Shown piece after piece: positions 45,210 to 57,700 of a DNA stretch of 64,000 nucleotides. This DNA comes from Ovis canadensis (lineage: Eukaryota > Chordata > Mammalia > Artiodactyla > Bovidae), in NCBI RefSeq assembly GCF_042477335.2, contig NC_091262.1, positions 72,216,001 through 72,280,000 of the forward strand. The letters run 5' to 3'. The position numbers and the translations under genes are program-made. Positions within the stretch are counted from its first letter, which is position 1. Every line of letters begins with the position of its first letter. Below the pieces are notes generated by a model. It was not told the DNA's origin. It was given only the letters and a program-made list of their open reading frames with translations, and did no database searches.

Positions 45210-45215
45210 TTTAAT
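45210..45215 (-). terminator. DDX24: Candidate DDX24 polyadenylation signal (ATTAAA)
   Basis: tttaat on the + strand is ATTAAA on the DDX24 strand, about 255 bases after the stop codon. No canonical hexamer lies between it and the stop. Confidence 0.5.
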
Positions 45216-45469
45216 TGAGAAAATCAAGTTACACATACAAGAAGCCTGTAAGCACTGAAATGCAGAAATATATAAGCTGGCACACAGAATTCTTACTCTG
45301 AAACAACACGAATCTGTATGAGGTCTGTCCTGCTGTGAGGGGTGGTGTGGAAGAGAGGGAGGTTTCTGGAAGCAGAGCTGACAGTGGGGTGAGATCCAAG
45401 GCGGGAAGGTTTCCATACAGCCGGGGAACGCAGCCGCGGTGCGGTCGCAGCTGGCTCTGCCTGGGGCGG

Positions 45470-45753
45470 TCAGCCTGCACTTGTGCTTGGCCGAGGCTGC
45501 TCCTGCGGCTGCTTCTTGGGCTGCTGCTGCTGCTGCTGCTGCTGCTTCTTCTTCTGTTTGGAAAGGCAGCTCAGCGCGGACTCACCCTTTCTTGGGGCAG
45601 ACATGAGCACGGGTAGCTTGCCCGACTGAGTCGGATACTTGGTTTTCAGGTCATCTTTAAACAGCGGCTGCGTAAGTAAATGGCGCAGCTCCTTCTTCAG
45701 GATCTTCATCTGCTTTTGTCTCCGACGCTCTTCCTGCTCGTCAACTCTTCCTC
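45470..45753 (-). CDS. DDX24: DDX24 coding exon 9 (C-tail, stop)
   Basis: 284 nt including TGA at 45472-45470. Acceptor gcgtttcaag. Encodes the basic tail, including KKELRHLLTQPLF and KYPTQSGK, then a Lys run, Gln8 and the end PSTSAG. Confidence 0.95.
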
Positions 45754-48700
45754 CTTGAAACGCAATTCAAAATAGATCGCATTTACTATGACTTATAGGA
45801 GCATTTTCTTTCCCTTGATGGATAATACTTGTGATGAAAAAATGTTTTGGACCTCTTGGGGAGACAGGGCTCCTAGGTTCTCGGCAGAGGCCAGTGTTGG
45901 CTAACTTCCAACAGTTTAGGAGAACCACTCAGGGCCACCCTGTCCTTCAACCCCATGAGGCAGGTACTTTATGCCCTAGTTTTATAAATGAGGACAGCAT
46001 AGGTACCAGAGAGTTGAGTAACCTGACCTGGGCACACAGCTAGTTAAGAGAACAGGCAGCAAACACCTGCAGTCTGGTCTCAGAGCCTGCCCCGACTTCC
46101 ACCATCTCTCCACACAAGGGACGGACCTATAGCCTCCAGACGGATGATGGCAACAGCTGAGGGCTTTAGGCTCATCTGAGATTAGGCTTCTCACAAAGGA
46201 GGAGGAGGTATCCTGCTGGTTTTGAGGGGACCTATGGTGGTGGGGGAGGCTCCAACAGACAGAAGCTGAAAAACCAAAGCTAAAAGCTGAATGAACCCTT
46301 CCTCAAGCCCATCCGGCTCCTTACCCTTATACATTTCTTCTTCCAGCTCAATCTCAAGGGCAGCCGCGGCCTGCTCAATCCAAGAGTTGTGCAGACAAGC
46401 CTGGAAGTTCCGATACTCTGCTTTTTCAATCTGTCGAGCTAAACGGATTCGCTCCTAGGGGCAAGGTAGAGAAAGTATTCATCCGACAGAGGGTTCGGGC
46501 CTCTGGGGAAAAAAGGCTCATTTAAGTTGTGTTTTTAAAAAAGATCTTGACGTCAGTGCTCAGAGAGAGACACCTCAGCTCCCATCAAAAAGCATTTGCT
46601 TGGGTTCCTGGTTAAAGTAATCACGACTGGTGAGTGTGTACACACGAACCTCAAAAGCCAGCCTTCCAAGCCAACGTGAACAGCCCCTCTTCCTGGCAGC
46701 CCACCTCGGTCAGACTCCCAATCTACACGTGTTCAAAGGGGAAACGTGTTTCCCAGACACCACAGCTGACCTCCACAGCCAAGCTAAGACCTGGAAACAC
46801 CCCAACAGCCGAGTCAGGGCCCAGCTCTCACTCTACATGGCTAACACAGACCTGTCACAGGACTGCCTCCCCCCGTCATCCTCCTCCCAAAACACTTCGA
46901 TTCTCCTTATGCATACTGGGTTCGACCGCAGTGACAGGAAACACCAAAAAAAAAAAAAAAAGGCAAGATCTTGTGGGGGAAAAGATCCACAGGAAGCCTG
47001 GTGGCTCCTGAGGCTCTCTGTAATCTCCATTTGTCCGTCTCATCTCCCACCTCATTTTCCCACACAACTGGCATTCCTTTTGAACCAGAGGAGCCAACAG
47101 AACGAGCTGTTCCTTGCTTTTTGCTCCCCCAGTTCCTGGAATCCCTTCTTCGTCTCCTCACATCTCTGCCTGCAGGAAGCCTGGAGGAAACTAAACCCCC
47201 TACCCGCCCAGGGTGCTTCATCTGCACCGAACTTCAACCTGCCGCACGAGCCAGCGGACTCCTATGGAAATGCAGCCACCCCACTTTGTTGCCTGACACG
47301 CTGCGGCCCACAGTCAGCAGCACTCACTTAACTGAATGTTTACTGAGTTAAGTAAAACCCCAAAGGTAGGAATTACAGGCATCTGCCTCAGGGATGTGAC
47401 AGACCCTTGGTTTCTGCCTCAGTGAGACACACTGACCCCACTGCCCTACAACCATCCGTCCGTCCCATAAGATGTCCAGACAGCTACGCTTGCTGCACTG
47501 GCCAGTGGCGGGAGGTGGTTGATGGTAGAAGTTTCAGGGGCACAGTAAAGGAAGGGCTCATGAAGAAAGCTCCTCACTCTGGCCATTCACCCTTTGCTCC
47601 GTCCTTCGAGGAACGGCGCCCTCCATTTCTTTTTTCCACAAAACTAGGAATTCGTTTCCAAAAGCAGTACTCCAGGAATCCCAGGGCAAAGCCAGGGAGC
47701 GGCACAAGCCCGCCCCTCGTCAGCGCTGGGCTTCCAGCTTTTCTTTTTACCTTGACCGCATCCATGTACTTTGTCTGCACAGGGAACAGTGGGATGTCCT
47801 CATCTTTCTTGAGGGTTTTGTAAATCTTCTTAAAGTTGATCACATCCTCAGGCCCAACCAACATCAGGCTGAGGCCTTCATTGGTGGCACGGGCAGTCCG
47901 ACCACTTCGGTGGACATAAATCTCCGATGTGCGAGGGACCTATCAAAGAAGAACTGGGAGGTCAACATGTGGCTGTCACCAACCACCACTCGTCCCCTCA
48001 AGGCCAACAACCCAAGGCGGGACCCTCCTGCCTTCCAGCCAGGCAGCTAGAAACCTTGCCAGCCCTGTGGAGAGATTAAGCCCTCCTCCCTAAGTCCCAC
48101 ATCCAAACCGTCCCCAGGTTTGGCCCCCTTACTGTGCAGGCTCTGCCCCCTGCCCTGGTTCTGGTTCTCATGACCATTCCAGTGCAAAGCAGAAACAGTG
48201 GGTGTGTCACCCACAGCTAGCGTGGCATGGGAGCTGGCGATCCCTCCCGCCCCACACCACGGCGCACACCACTAATCAAGAGCCGTCTTCTCCACGGAGC
48301 CCAGGCAATGCTCAGTGTCTTCCCCAAAGCAGTGCTCCAGGCAGACCCAGTAGATGGTGGGGTAGAAGAAGGTATGCTCATCTTCTGTGAGAACTACAAA
48401 ATTACAACTAACTGCTGAAAACCATCAACAGGAGAATGTTGGATCCCACTGAAAAAAGATAACCTACATCCAGGGGCAAAGGAGAAGCCCCAACAAAATG
48501 GCAGGACGGGCAAAACTGTGTTTAGAATCAAATCCCATGCTCACCAGAGACACTCGGGGGGCTCAAACAAACCCATGTGCACACCAGGACCCAGAGACGC
48601 CACGGAGACTGAGCCAGACCTGCCTCTGAGGATCTGAGTGTCTCCTGCAGAGGCACGGGGCAGCAGTGGTCTGCCATGGGGACAGGGGCTCTGGCTGCAG

Positions 48701-51700
48701 CAGACCTGGGAGGTGCGGCGCGTGGCCTGAGTCCTCTTGGAGGAGGTCACCACTAGCCCCACCATAGAGCTGCTGAGCAGATGACCCACAGACTGGAGAA
48801 CAATTACACCAAAGAAGTTCTCGCACTGTTCCAAAAGCTTTAGGGCTCACAACAGATTTCCCGACCTGGGGATCTGGCAAAAGGACTGAAAACCCCCAGG
48901 GAATTTGACTTTGAAGGTCAGGGGGATTTGATTACAGAACTTCCAGACTCTTAGAAGGCACAAACAAAACCCTGTATACACCAGGACCCAGGAGAAAAGA
49001 GCAGTGACCCCGCAAGAGACTGAGCCAGACTTGCCTGTGAGTGTCCAGGAGCCTCCAGTGGAGGCGTGGGTCAGCAGTGGCCTGCCGTGGGGTCAGGGGC
49101 ACTGACTGCAACAGTCCTGGCAGCTGCAGCATGCTGGCATAAGTCGTTTTGAAGAAGGTCTCCATTACCCCTACCATATTTGGTAATGAGAACATAGCCC
49201 CACCCGTCAACAGAAAATTGTATTAAAGATTTCCTGAGCATGGTCCCGCCCTTCAGAGCAAGACCCAGATTTCCCATAGCCAGTCCCTCCCATCAGGAAG
49301 CTTCCACAAGCCTTTTATCCTTATCCATCAGAGGGAAGAAAGAATGAAAACCACAACCACAGAAAACTAACCAAATTGATCACATGGATCACAGCCTTAT
49401 GTAACTCAATGAACTATGAGCCATGCCCTGTAGGGCCACTCAAGACAGATGGGTCATGGTGGAGAGTTCTGACAAAACGTGATCCACTGGAGAACGAAAC
49501 GGCAAACCACTTAAGCATTCTTGCCTTGAGAATCCCACGAACAGTATGAAAAGGCAGAAAAATATGACACTGAAAGATGAACTCCCCAGGTTGGTAAGTG
49601 CCCAATACGCTACTGGAGGAGTGGAGAAATAGCTCCAGAAAGAATGAAGACGCTGACACAAAGCAAAAACAACACCCAGTCGTGGATGTGACTGGTGATG
49701 GAAGTAAAGTCCGATGCTATAAAGAACACTGCACAGAAAAGTGGAATGTTAGGTCCATGAATCCAGGCAAATGAAGTGGTCAAATAGGAGACAGCAAGAG
49801 TAAACATCGACATTTCAGGAATCAGTGAACTAAAATGGTCCAGAATGGGCAACTTTAATTCAGTGCTCTTAGCACTGTTACCCATGGTTGATGATGGTGC
49901 CAGAAGTGAAACAGCCTTCACTTCCTCTTTGAGTACACATCCCCTCTATTCACTCCCCGGCAACAGCCCACTACCACACCTCTCCTCCTTCCTTCCCTAC
50001 CTCTACATGCCTGAATCCTCTCCATCCCTAAATGCCAAGCATCTTTTAGAAAGCACTTTCCAACCTAACCTCCCACACCAGAAGTTATCTCTTTGTCCAA
50101 CTTTATTTTGCCACTTTCTAGTATCTTCTGCCTTAAAATTATGGCTGCAGGCATCTAACCTCCTCTAGTGGATTTGATATTTCTTAGGGGCTGGGAACTG
50201 TATTTTGTTCATCTGGATATTTCTCATAGACTGACCCAGACTCTCCCAAAGAGAGGAAGAATAAAGATTTGCTCAACTGCACTGGCACCCTTAAAGACTG
50301 TTAAAAGCATGAAAGATTTAAAGGAAAAAAAAGAAAGCAAGGATTTAAAAGGAGGAATAATTACACCAGTTACTGAGTACTTACACTATGCTAGGTGATC
50401 CATCAGCATTAGCTCATTTAATCAGAGTAACCCCATGAAGTAGGTAGCAGCATCACCACTACCAATTTACAATGACATTGAAACCAAAGACACTCAGTAA
50501 CATGCCAAAAGCTAACCCACTCAGCAGCAGCCAATAAGCATTCAAAGGCTGGAAGTGAGGTTCGAGAGCCCATGCTCCCAACCACCACTCTCTGCTAATT
50601 TTCCCTAGGTTCACACACTAATACTAATGTCCGCATCAACAGCAGCTAACATTTAGGAAGTGCCGCCTGGCTTTCTAAACTCCTCGCACATAATAACCTA
50701 TTTCACCTTGCAGGACTTAACCACCACTCTTTTCTCTATAGCAGGGCAATCATTTTACATGCTAAACTTTACTATGCCCATTTCATGGAAGAAACTAAGA
50801 CTCTAACCTGCCAGTATTATGTAGCCAGCCCAAGTCAAAAAGAGAGGGGCTATCTGACATCAGACAATGTCAAGAGGTTTTGGAGAATAAATCTCACCAT
50901 AGTAAGTGGAAGCAGCTAGTTGACCAGACACCAGTGGTATTCTCTGTTGCATGAGGCCTTGGGACCAACAATTCTCCTTGCTCTCTCCCTCAACCTTTGC
51001 TTTAAAAATCCCCTGCTCAATGCTGGGAGATGCCCACAAATTCCCCGATGCCCCTACCTGGTAATGGATGACATGCTGGACTTTTGGAATATCCAGGCCC
51101 CGAGCTGCCACGTCTGTTGCCAGGAGCACACAACTGTGGTAGAGAGAAAGCTTATTAATAACAACTAACAGCTGTCATTAATCAACTCCTTACCACAATC
51201 GGGTACTCTAAATACTGCAACCCTTATTAACCCTCTACAAGATAACACTATTATGTATCTCCCTTTGAGAGATGAAGAAACTGAGGCTCACAGATATTAA
51301 CCTCCCAAGATACATACATGCCTATTCGGCTGTGGAGCCAGGATCCAAACTGGGTTTCACTGGCCACAATCAATAAAGCCACACTCTGCAATAACACAGA
51401 CTACTTTAAGTGAATTAAATAAGGTAATATTCTAGGTCCGTGACCTCGTCTCCTATCACCCTCCCACTTAATTCCCTCAGTCACACAGGTAGACATCCTT
51501 GCTTCTGCTCAAACATGCCAAATCCGCCAAGTCTTTGCTTAGCACCCTTCAGGCCAGAATGGTTTCCCTCAGACAGTCACATTTCCTTACTTTCTTCCAC
51601 ACTCTGCTCCAATCTCACCTTATGAGAAAAGCCTCCCAGACCACACACCCACAGTCTGCTCAACTCCCTATGTAACTTTACTTCTTAGCACCACTTGACA

Positions 51701-54700
51701 AACTATATACTTACTTTTCCCTCCACATGGATGTAAACTCCCTGTGAGCAGGGACTTTGTGTTATGCACTATTCTATTACCAGGCCCTAGAACAGTAGCA
51801 GGTTCAAAACAAGCACTCAGTAATATGTACTGGATGACGTTTCATAATGTATGTGTAGTTTGAGGAGAGTCAAAAGCACTTGAGGGATGTTTTTAAAATA
51901 AATGTACTAGATGAGAGTGAACCTGCCTCATGCTATGCAAAATTTAAAAAAAGACTGGAGGACTACCTTCTATTAATAAGGCTCCCAAGAGAGAAGGGAG
52001 CTTCCCACCCTCCTGGCAACCTGGACCCAACGGCCAGTCTGTGGACAGGCCTGACTTACTCCTCCAGATGGGCGAACTGCTCCAGGTTTCTAAGCCTCTG
52101 CTTCTGGTGCATGCAGGCATGCAGGGTCAGTGGCATGATATCCAGGACTTTGAGGAGCCCGGAGAGGCGCTTGATGCAGGAGATACTGTTGGCAAACACT
52201 AAGGTGCGGCCTGGATACTGCATCAGGAAGTAGTACAGATACAAGTCTTTCTCATCAGTCTCACAATGGATCTTGGTCTCTGTCAGCGTCTCTACCGTAG
52301 CCTCCTTTCTTGTGAGGTCAATGACCTTGGGCTTGCCCCTCATGCCGATCTTCTGCATGAGGAGGTCAAGTTTGGCAGTTTTGTCGATTTTCTTGGCATG
52401 CTTCTTGTGAAGGATGCGGGCAGGAGCTTGATGTACCAGGGTCAGTGTGGCGGAAAAAACAAGAGTCTGTCTCTTTGGGTTGTACTGGGAATCACTGAGC
52501 ATCTCTAGCAGCTGTGAGAGCTCAGCAAAGTGGCCTTTCTCAACCATCCGGTCAGCCTCATCGATCACCAGGCACCTACAGATCCAGACAGACCCGTGAT
52601 CACCAGGTTAGCAGCAGGGGAGGGGAGTCACCACGGCATACTCCACCAGTGGCCCCCGCCCCCGCCCAACCCAAGACAAACACCACTTTCACCACCTCCA
52701 CCAGGGCCCTCAACTAACCTCCCGCACGCATACTTGGTTTTCTAAAGGCCAAGTCCCTAGTACCTAGTAGGGTACCTAGTACCAAGGCTTAGTACCCCAC
52801 GATGGCACTTTGTGACAGGGAGGATGCACTGTGCCAGCTCACCTCAGGCCCAGTTCAGAACAGGGAGTGGGGGAAAAGGGAGGCACTCTCACCTGAGCTG
52901 CCGAAGGTTGCTCAAATGAGGGTGCTTTTCTTTAACTAGCTCCCACAGCCGGCCTGGAGTGGCGATCACAATCTCCGGCTGGCGGTTCAGCATCCTCTGC
53001 TGTTTCTGCGTGGACATTCCACCAACCAGAATAGCGGTTTTAATGCCTATGGTTCACACAACACGAGGGACAGTGTTAGTCTGATTGATTATTTCTTCCA
53101 CCGTGAACACCAGTGCCCCCAGATTAGCAAAGGCTGCCAGTCAGCGGCACAGCTCCCCTCTCCAGGGGAGTGCTAAGAGCTGGCCTGGCCTGCTGATGCC
53201 GTTACTGGAGGGCTTACCGGGTCTGCTATGGTCTAGGCCTGGCCTACTCCCTCAACCTCATTTTTTCTACTCTTTCCCCTCACCCACAACAGTAGCATTG
53301 GAGTTGAACCCAGGCATGGTGACATCCGAGGCTCTGGAGAAGCAGACCAGTGGCACACCGCAGTGCTGGGAGAGATGGAACCAGCAGCTGTGACACTTCT
53401 CCCGGGGGAACTCCTGCCCGTCCCCCTCAATGCAGATTCATCTCAATCTCGATTCATCTCAATCTCCTCTAATGCCTAGTGTTCTCTTCTCCTCTCCAGT
53501 GGAGGACTTCTCAAGGTATCCAGTGTGGGAGGAACAAAAAGGATCATGCAGGCGAAGTGCTCAGTCAAGTGCCTCACATACACAGCAAGAGCTTGGTAAA
53601 GAATCGTTCCTTTTGCTATAGAATTGAAACCCCCACTACCCAGCCTTTCCCAAGGAATTCCCTGAGAAAATTAAGTGCTCATGCCCTAAAGCAGAAGTCG
53701 GCACACTTTTTCACAGTCAACAGTTGTGGCCCCGTGCGTGGGCTAAATGGTCTCTGTCACAACTAGTGTCTCCATTCCACTCTTCAGTGGTGGTGCAAAA
53801 GTGGCCACAGACAATGTGTAAATACACAGGCGTGACAGCACTTTATTTGCCAGAAAAAAAATAAACAAACCACCCCCTAAATAGTGGTTTGCCAAACCCT
53901 GTCCCAAGTATCCACTGTAGTCAGTAAGGTAACTAATTGCTTATGCAGCTAGAACAGCGTTAGCTATGTGTTATCCTTGGGAGAATTAAGAATGTGTCAC
54001 TTGAACAGTTTTCTGTCGGGCTTAATTCTCTGGCAAATCAAATTTCCTCTAGAGGGCAGGAGGCACAGCTCAGTCACCTCTACCACCCCCGCCACTGCGA
54101 TGCTTTCAGGAAACATTATTCAATGAATTAAACTGACCTGTAAACTTGGCCACAGCATCGACGTGCTGCTTGACCTGCACAGCGAGCTCTCGAGTGGGAG
54201 TCAGAACCAGGCCGAGCAGAGGACGCCGCGGCGGCACAGCGCTGCCCCCCAACCCTCGCTTCACCTTTCCGGTCTGCTCTCCATCATGCTTTTCCACCTG
54301 GTCTCCTTCCTGGTTGGGGATGGGCTTCTCCCTCATCAGGGAAGAGGGTCCTTCACCAGCGTCAACATCACCGTCACAGGACGGCAGCCCCTGGTCTGAG
54401 CGGGCAGCTCCAGTACTGGTTCCTGCCTGGCTGGGTGGTGTTCCAGTCTTCGCTCCAACCTCACTGGGAAGTGCTTCACCCTCACTTCCAATCTCATCAG
54501 GCAAAGCTCCAGACGTAGCTCCAGCCTCATCGCCGGTCTCCCCAGGTGGAGCTCCTGTGTTACTTAGAGCTGGGGTAGGCTTCTTCTTCACCTGCCACCG
54601 CAGCACCGCGTCAATCATTGGAATGGCAAAGGCAAGAGTTTTCCCACTTCCTTAAAAGCAGAACAAAACACAAACAAAAACTGTGTGAATCAACAGGTAC

Positions 54701-57700
54701 ACACTCTTGCCTGAGGTTCCATTCTTCACTCGGAATAAGGGACCCTGAGACAGCCAAGCGCCACCCTGACCAACGCAAAGCCCCTCCCACCCTGCGCCGG
54801 CGTCGCAACCGCACTGCACCGAGGACACCCGTGTCCTCAGGCACCTGAGGGCGCGTGTGACAGACGGCACCGAGAGCTCAGGCCAACAATAACGAAGACA
54901 CGTGGCCAAACGATGAGACCTGAAGAGACAGGTGGGTTGCGGGTGTGAGTGTTTTGTTGCTGTTGTGGAAGAACATAAAACTGCAGGGTAAAAAAGGGAA
55001 ATCTGTATAATACGTTCCCAGAACGTTTCTTTGGTGAAGGAGGTAGTGAAAGAAAGTTTTCTTAGTTTTCAAGGAAACGTTAAAGCTTTTGTCTATGCTT
55101 AAACACTTTCAAACTAGCCTCTGAACGTATATGGAGCCCATCTATGTGGTCAAAAAACAAAACGAAACAAAATACCTCAGGCTGAGAATTTAAAGTGGTT
55201 CCAAAATTACAATGCTCCAGGCAGAAGGAAATAAGTGATCTCTATATGAAGAAGCTTTTATCACAGGCCTCAAAAAACTCACAGATGATTTTTCAGAGTA
55301 AAACGAGCTGAGTTCTTGCTTATAGTACCTTGTTCCTTAGAGCTGCCCATTTTCTGAGATGACTTCTACCACATATTTCAGGAAGAAAAATGCCAATTCT
55401 ACACACACTCCTTCAGAAAACTGAAGAGAATACTTCAAGTCATTCTGGGCCCAGTATTACTCTGATTTCAAAACCAAAGACATTATAAGAAAACTACAAA
55501 TATCCCATTAATAGAAATTAAAAAATCAACAAAATTTTAGCAAATCAAATCCAACGATGTATAAATGGAATAATATATTGCAACTAAATTCAGTTTATCA
55601 TCATCAACAAATTGGAAATGAAAAAAGTATGCATCCCATATGTGCAGAAAAGGCATTAAAAAAAAAATACCACCACCATTCCTGATAAGAATCTTTCTCC
55701 AACTAGAAACAGACGAGAATTTTCTCAACCTGATAGAAGCTAAATATGATAAACCTACTGCTAACATCATATTTAATGATGAAACACTGAACATTTTTCC
55801 CCAAATCAGGGACCAAGCAATGGTGCCCAAAAGTTTTAGCCAGTGTGTAAGAAAACAGTAAACAAAAGGCAACCAGACCAGATGACATAATCACCTTTGT
55901 AGAAAATCCTATGTAATCTTCAGAAAACCAGTTAATCATACCAAGTTGCAGGATACAAGATCAATATAAATAAACGCATACTTCTACTTCCTAGCAACAG
56001 AAATAGGAAATTTTAAATTACTACTTACAAAAGCATCAAAAATATTAAGCAGTTAAGGATAAAGCTAGCAGAAGTATATACACTGAAAGCTACAAATACC
56101 AGTAAGAAAAAGCAAAGACCTAAAAAACTGGAGAGATGGACTGCATTCATGGACTGGAAGATTCCAGACTGTCTAGATGTCACATCCTCAGTTGGCTCTG
56201 TAATCAATGCAATCCTAATCAGAATACTAGCTGGCTTTTCTGAAGAAACTGAAAAGCTATCTTTAAAATTCATACTGAAATGCAAAGGGCCTCAGTTCAG
56301 TTCAGTCGTTCAGTCGTGTCCAACTCTTTGCGGCCCATGGACTGCAGCATGACAGGTTTCCCTGTCCATCACCAACTCCCAGAGCCTACTCAAACTCATG
56401 TCCATTCAGTCAGTGATGCCATCCTACCATCTCATCCCCTGTCATCCCCTTTTCCTGCCTTCAGTCTTCCCCAGCATCAGGGTCTCTTCCAATGAGTCAG
56501 TTCTTCACATCAGGTGGCCAAAGTATTGGAGTTTCAGCTTCAGCATCAGTCCTTCCAATGAATATTCAGGACTGATTTCCTTGAGGATTCACTGGTTTGA
56601 TCTCCTTGCAGCCCAAGGGACTCTCAAGAGTCTTCTCCAACACCACAGTTCGAAAATATCAATTCTTTGGCGCTCAGCTTTTTTTTATAGTCCAATTCTC
56701 ACATCCATACATGACTACTGGAAAAACCATAACTTTGACTTAGATGGACCTTTGTTGGCAAAATCATGTCTCTGCTTTTTAATATGTTATCGAGGCTGGT
56801 CATAGTTTCCTTCCAAGGAGCAAGTGTCACTTAATTTCATGGCTGCAGTCACCAGAACAGCCAAAACAACTTTTATTTTTATTTTTTTTTTCAAAACAAC
56901 TTTTAAAAAGAACAAAGTTGGAGGACTTACACTGCCTGACTTAAAGACTTACACAAAGTCTTACCTAAAGCTACACTATCCAACACTGTGTGGTGTTGGG
57001 AAAACAGTAAAGATAGACAAATGGGTCAATGGAAAAGAGAAGACTCCAGAATTAACCCACACCTATATCGTCACCGATTTTCAAAAAAGATGTGGAAGCA
57101 ATTTAGTGGGGAAAGAGTAGTTTTTCAGCAAACAATGCTGGAGTAATTAGATATCCACATGCAAAAATGGCAACCCACTCCAGTTCTCTTGCCTGGAAAA
57201 TTCCATGGATGGAGGAGTCTCGTAGGCTACAGTCCATTGGGTCACAAAGAGTTGGACACGACTGAGCGACTTCACTTTCAATGTGAAACAAAACCAAACC
57301 TTTGATCCATATTTCTCACCAAAAAAGTTAACACAGGAACCGAAACACAGAACCTAAAACTAAACTAATAACACCTCCACAAGAAAATGTAGGAGAAAAT
57401 CTTTGTGATCTTGTGTTAGGCAAAAGATTCTCAGGAAAGCAAATCTGTAAAAGATCATTTAAACTTCACCAAAATAATACCTCCTGCTCCTCAGAAGAGA
57501 ACTAAAAGATAAGGTACAAACTAGGGGAGAAAAATGCACGTCATATATCTGATGAAGGAGGTGTGTCTAGAATATATAATGAATTCAGTGATAAAACCAC
57601 TACCCAATTAAAACACAGGCAAAAGAACTAAGCAGGCATCACCAAAGATGATGACATGGATGACAATTAAGTACTTGAAAAGATGCTGCTTAACTAGTCA

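Noticed and set aside
46630..47331. Open frame of 233 codons on the + strand in DDX24 intron 7
   Set aside because: Low-complexity composition, a lysine run made by an A-tract, no domain that I recognise, and other frames are open over the same stretch. It is antisense to a firmly identified gene.
54146..54655. 169-codon open frame on the + strand over DDX24 exon 3
   Set aside because: It is the antisense shadow of the repetitive, GC-rich coding exon 3.
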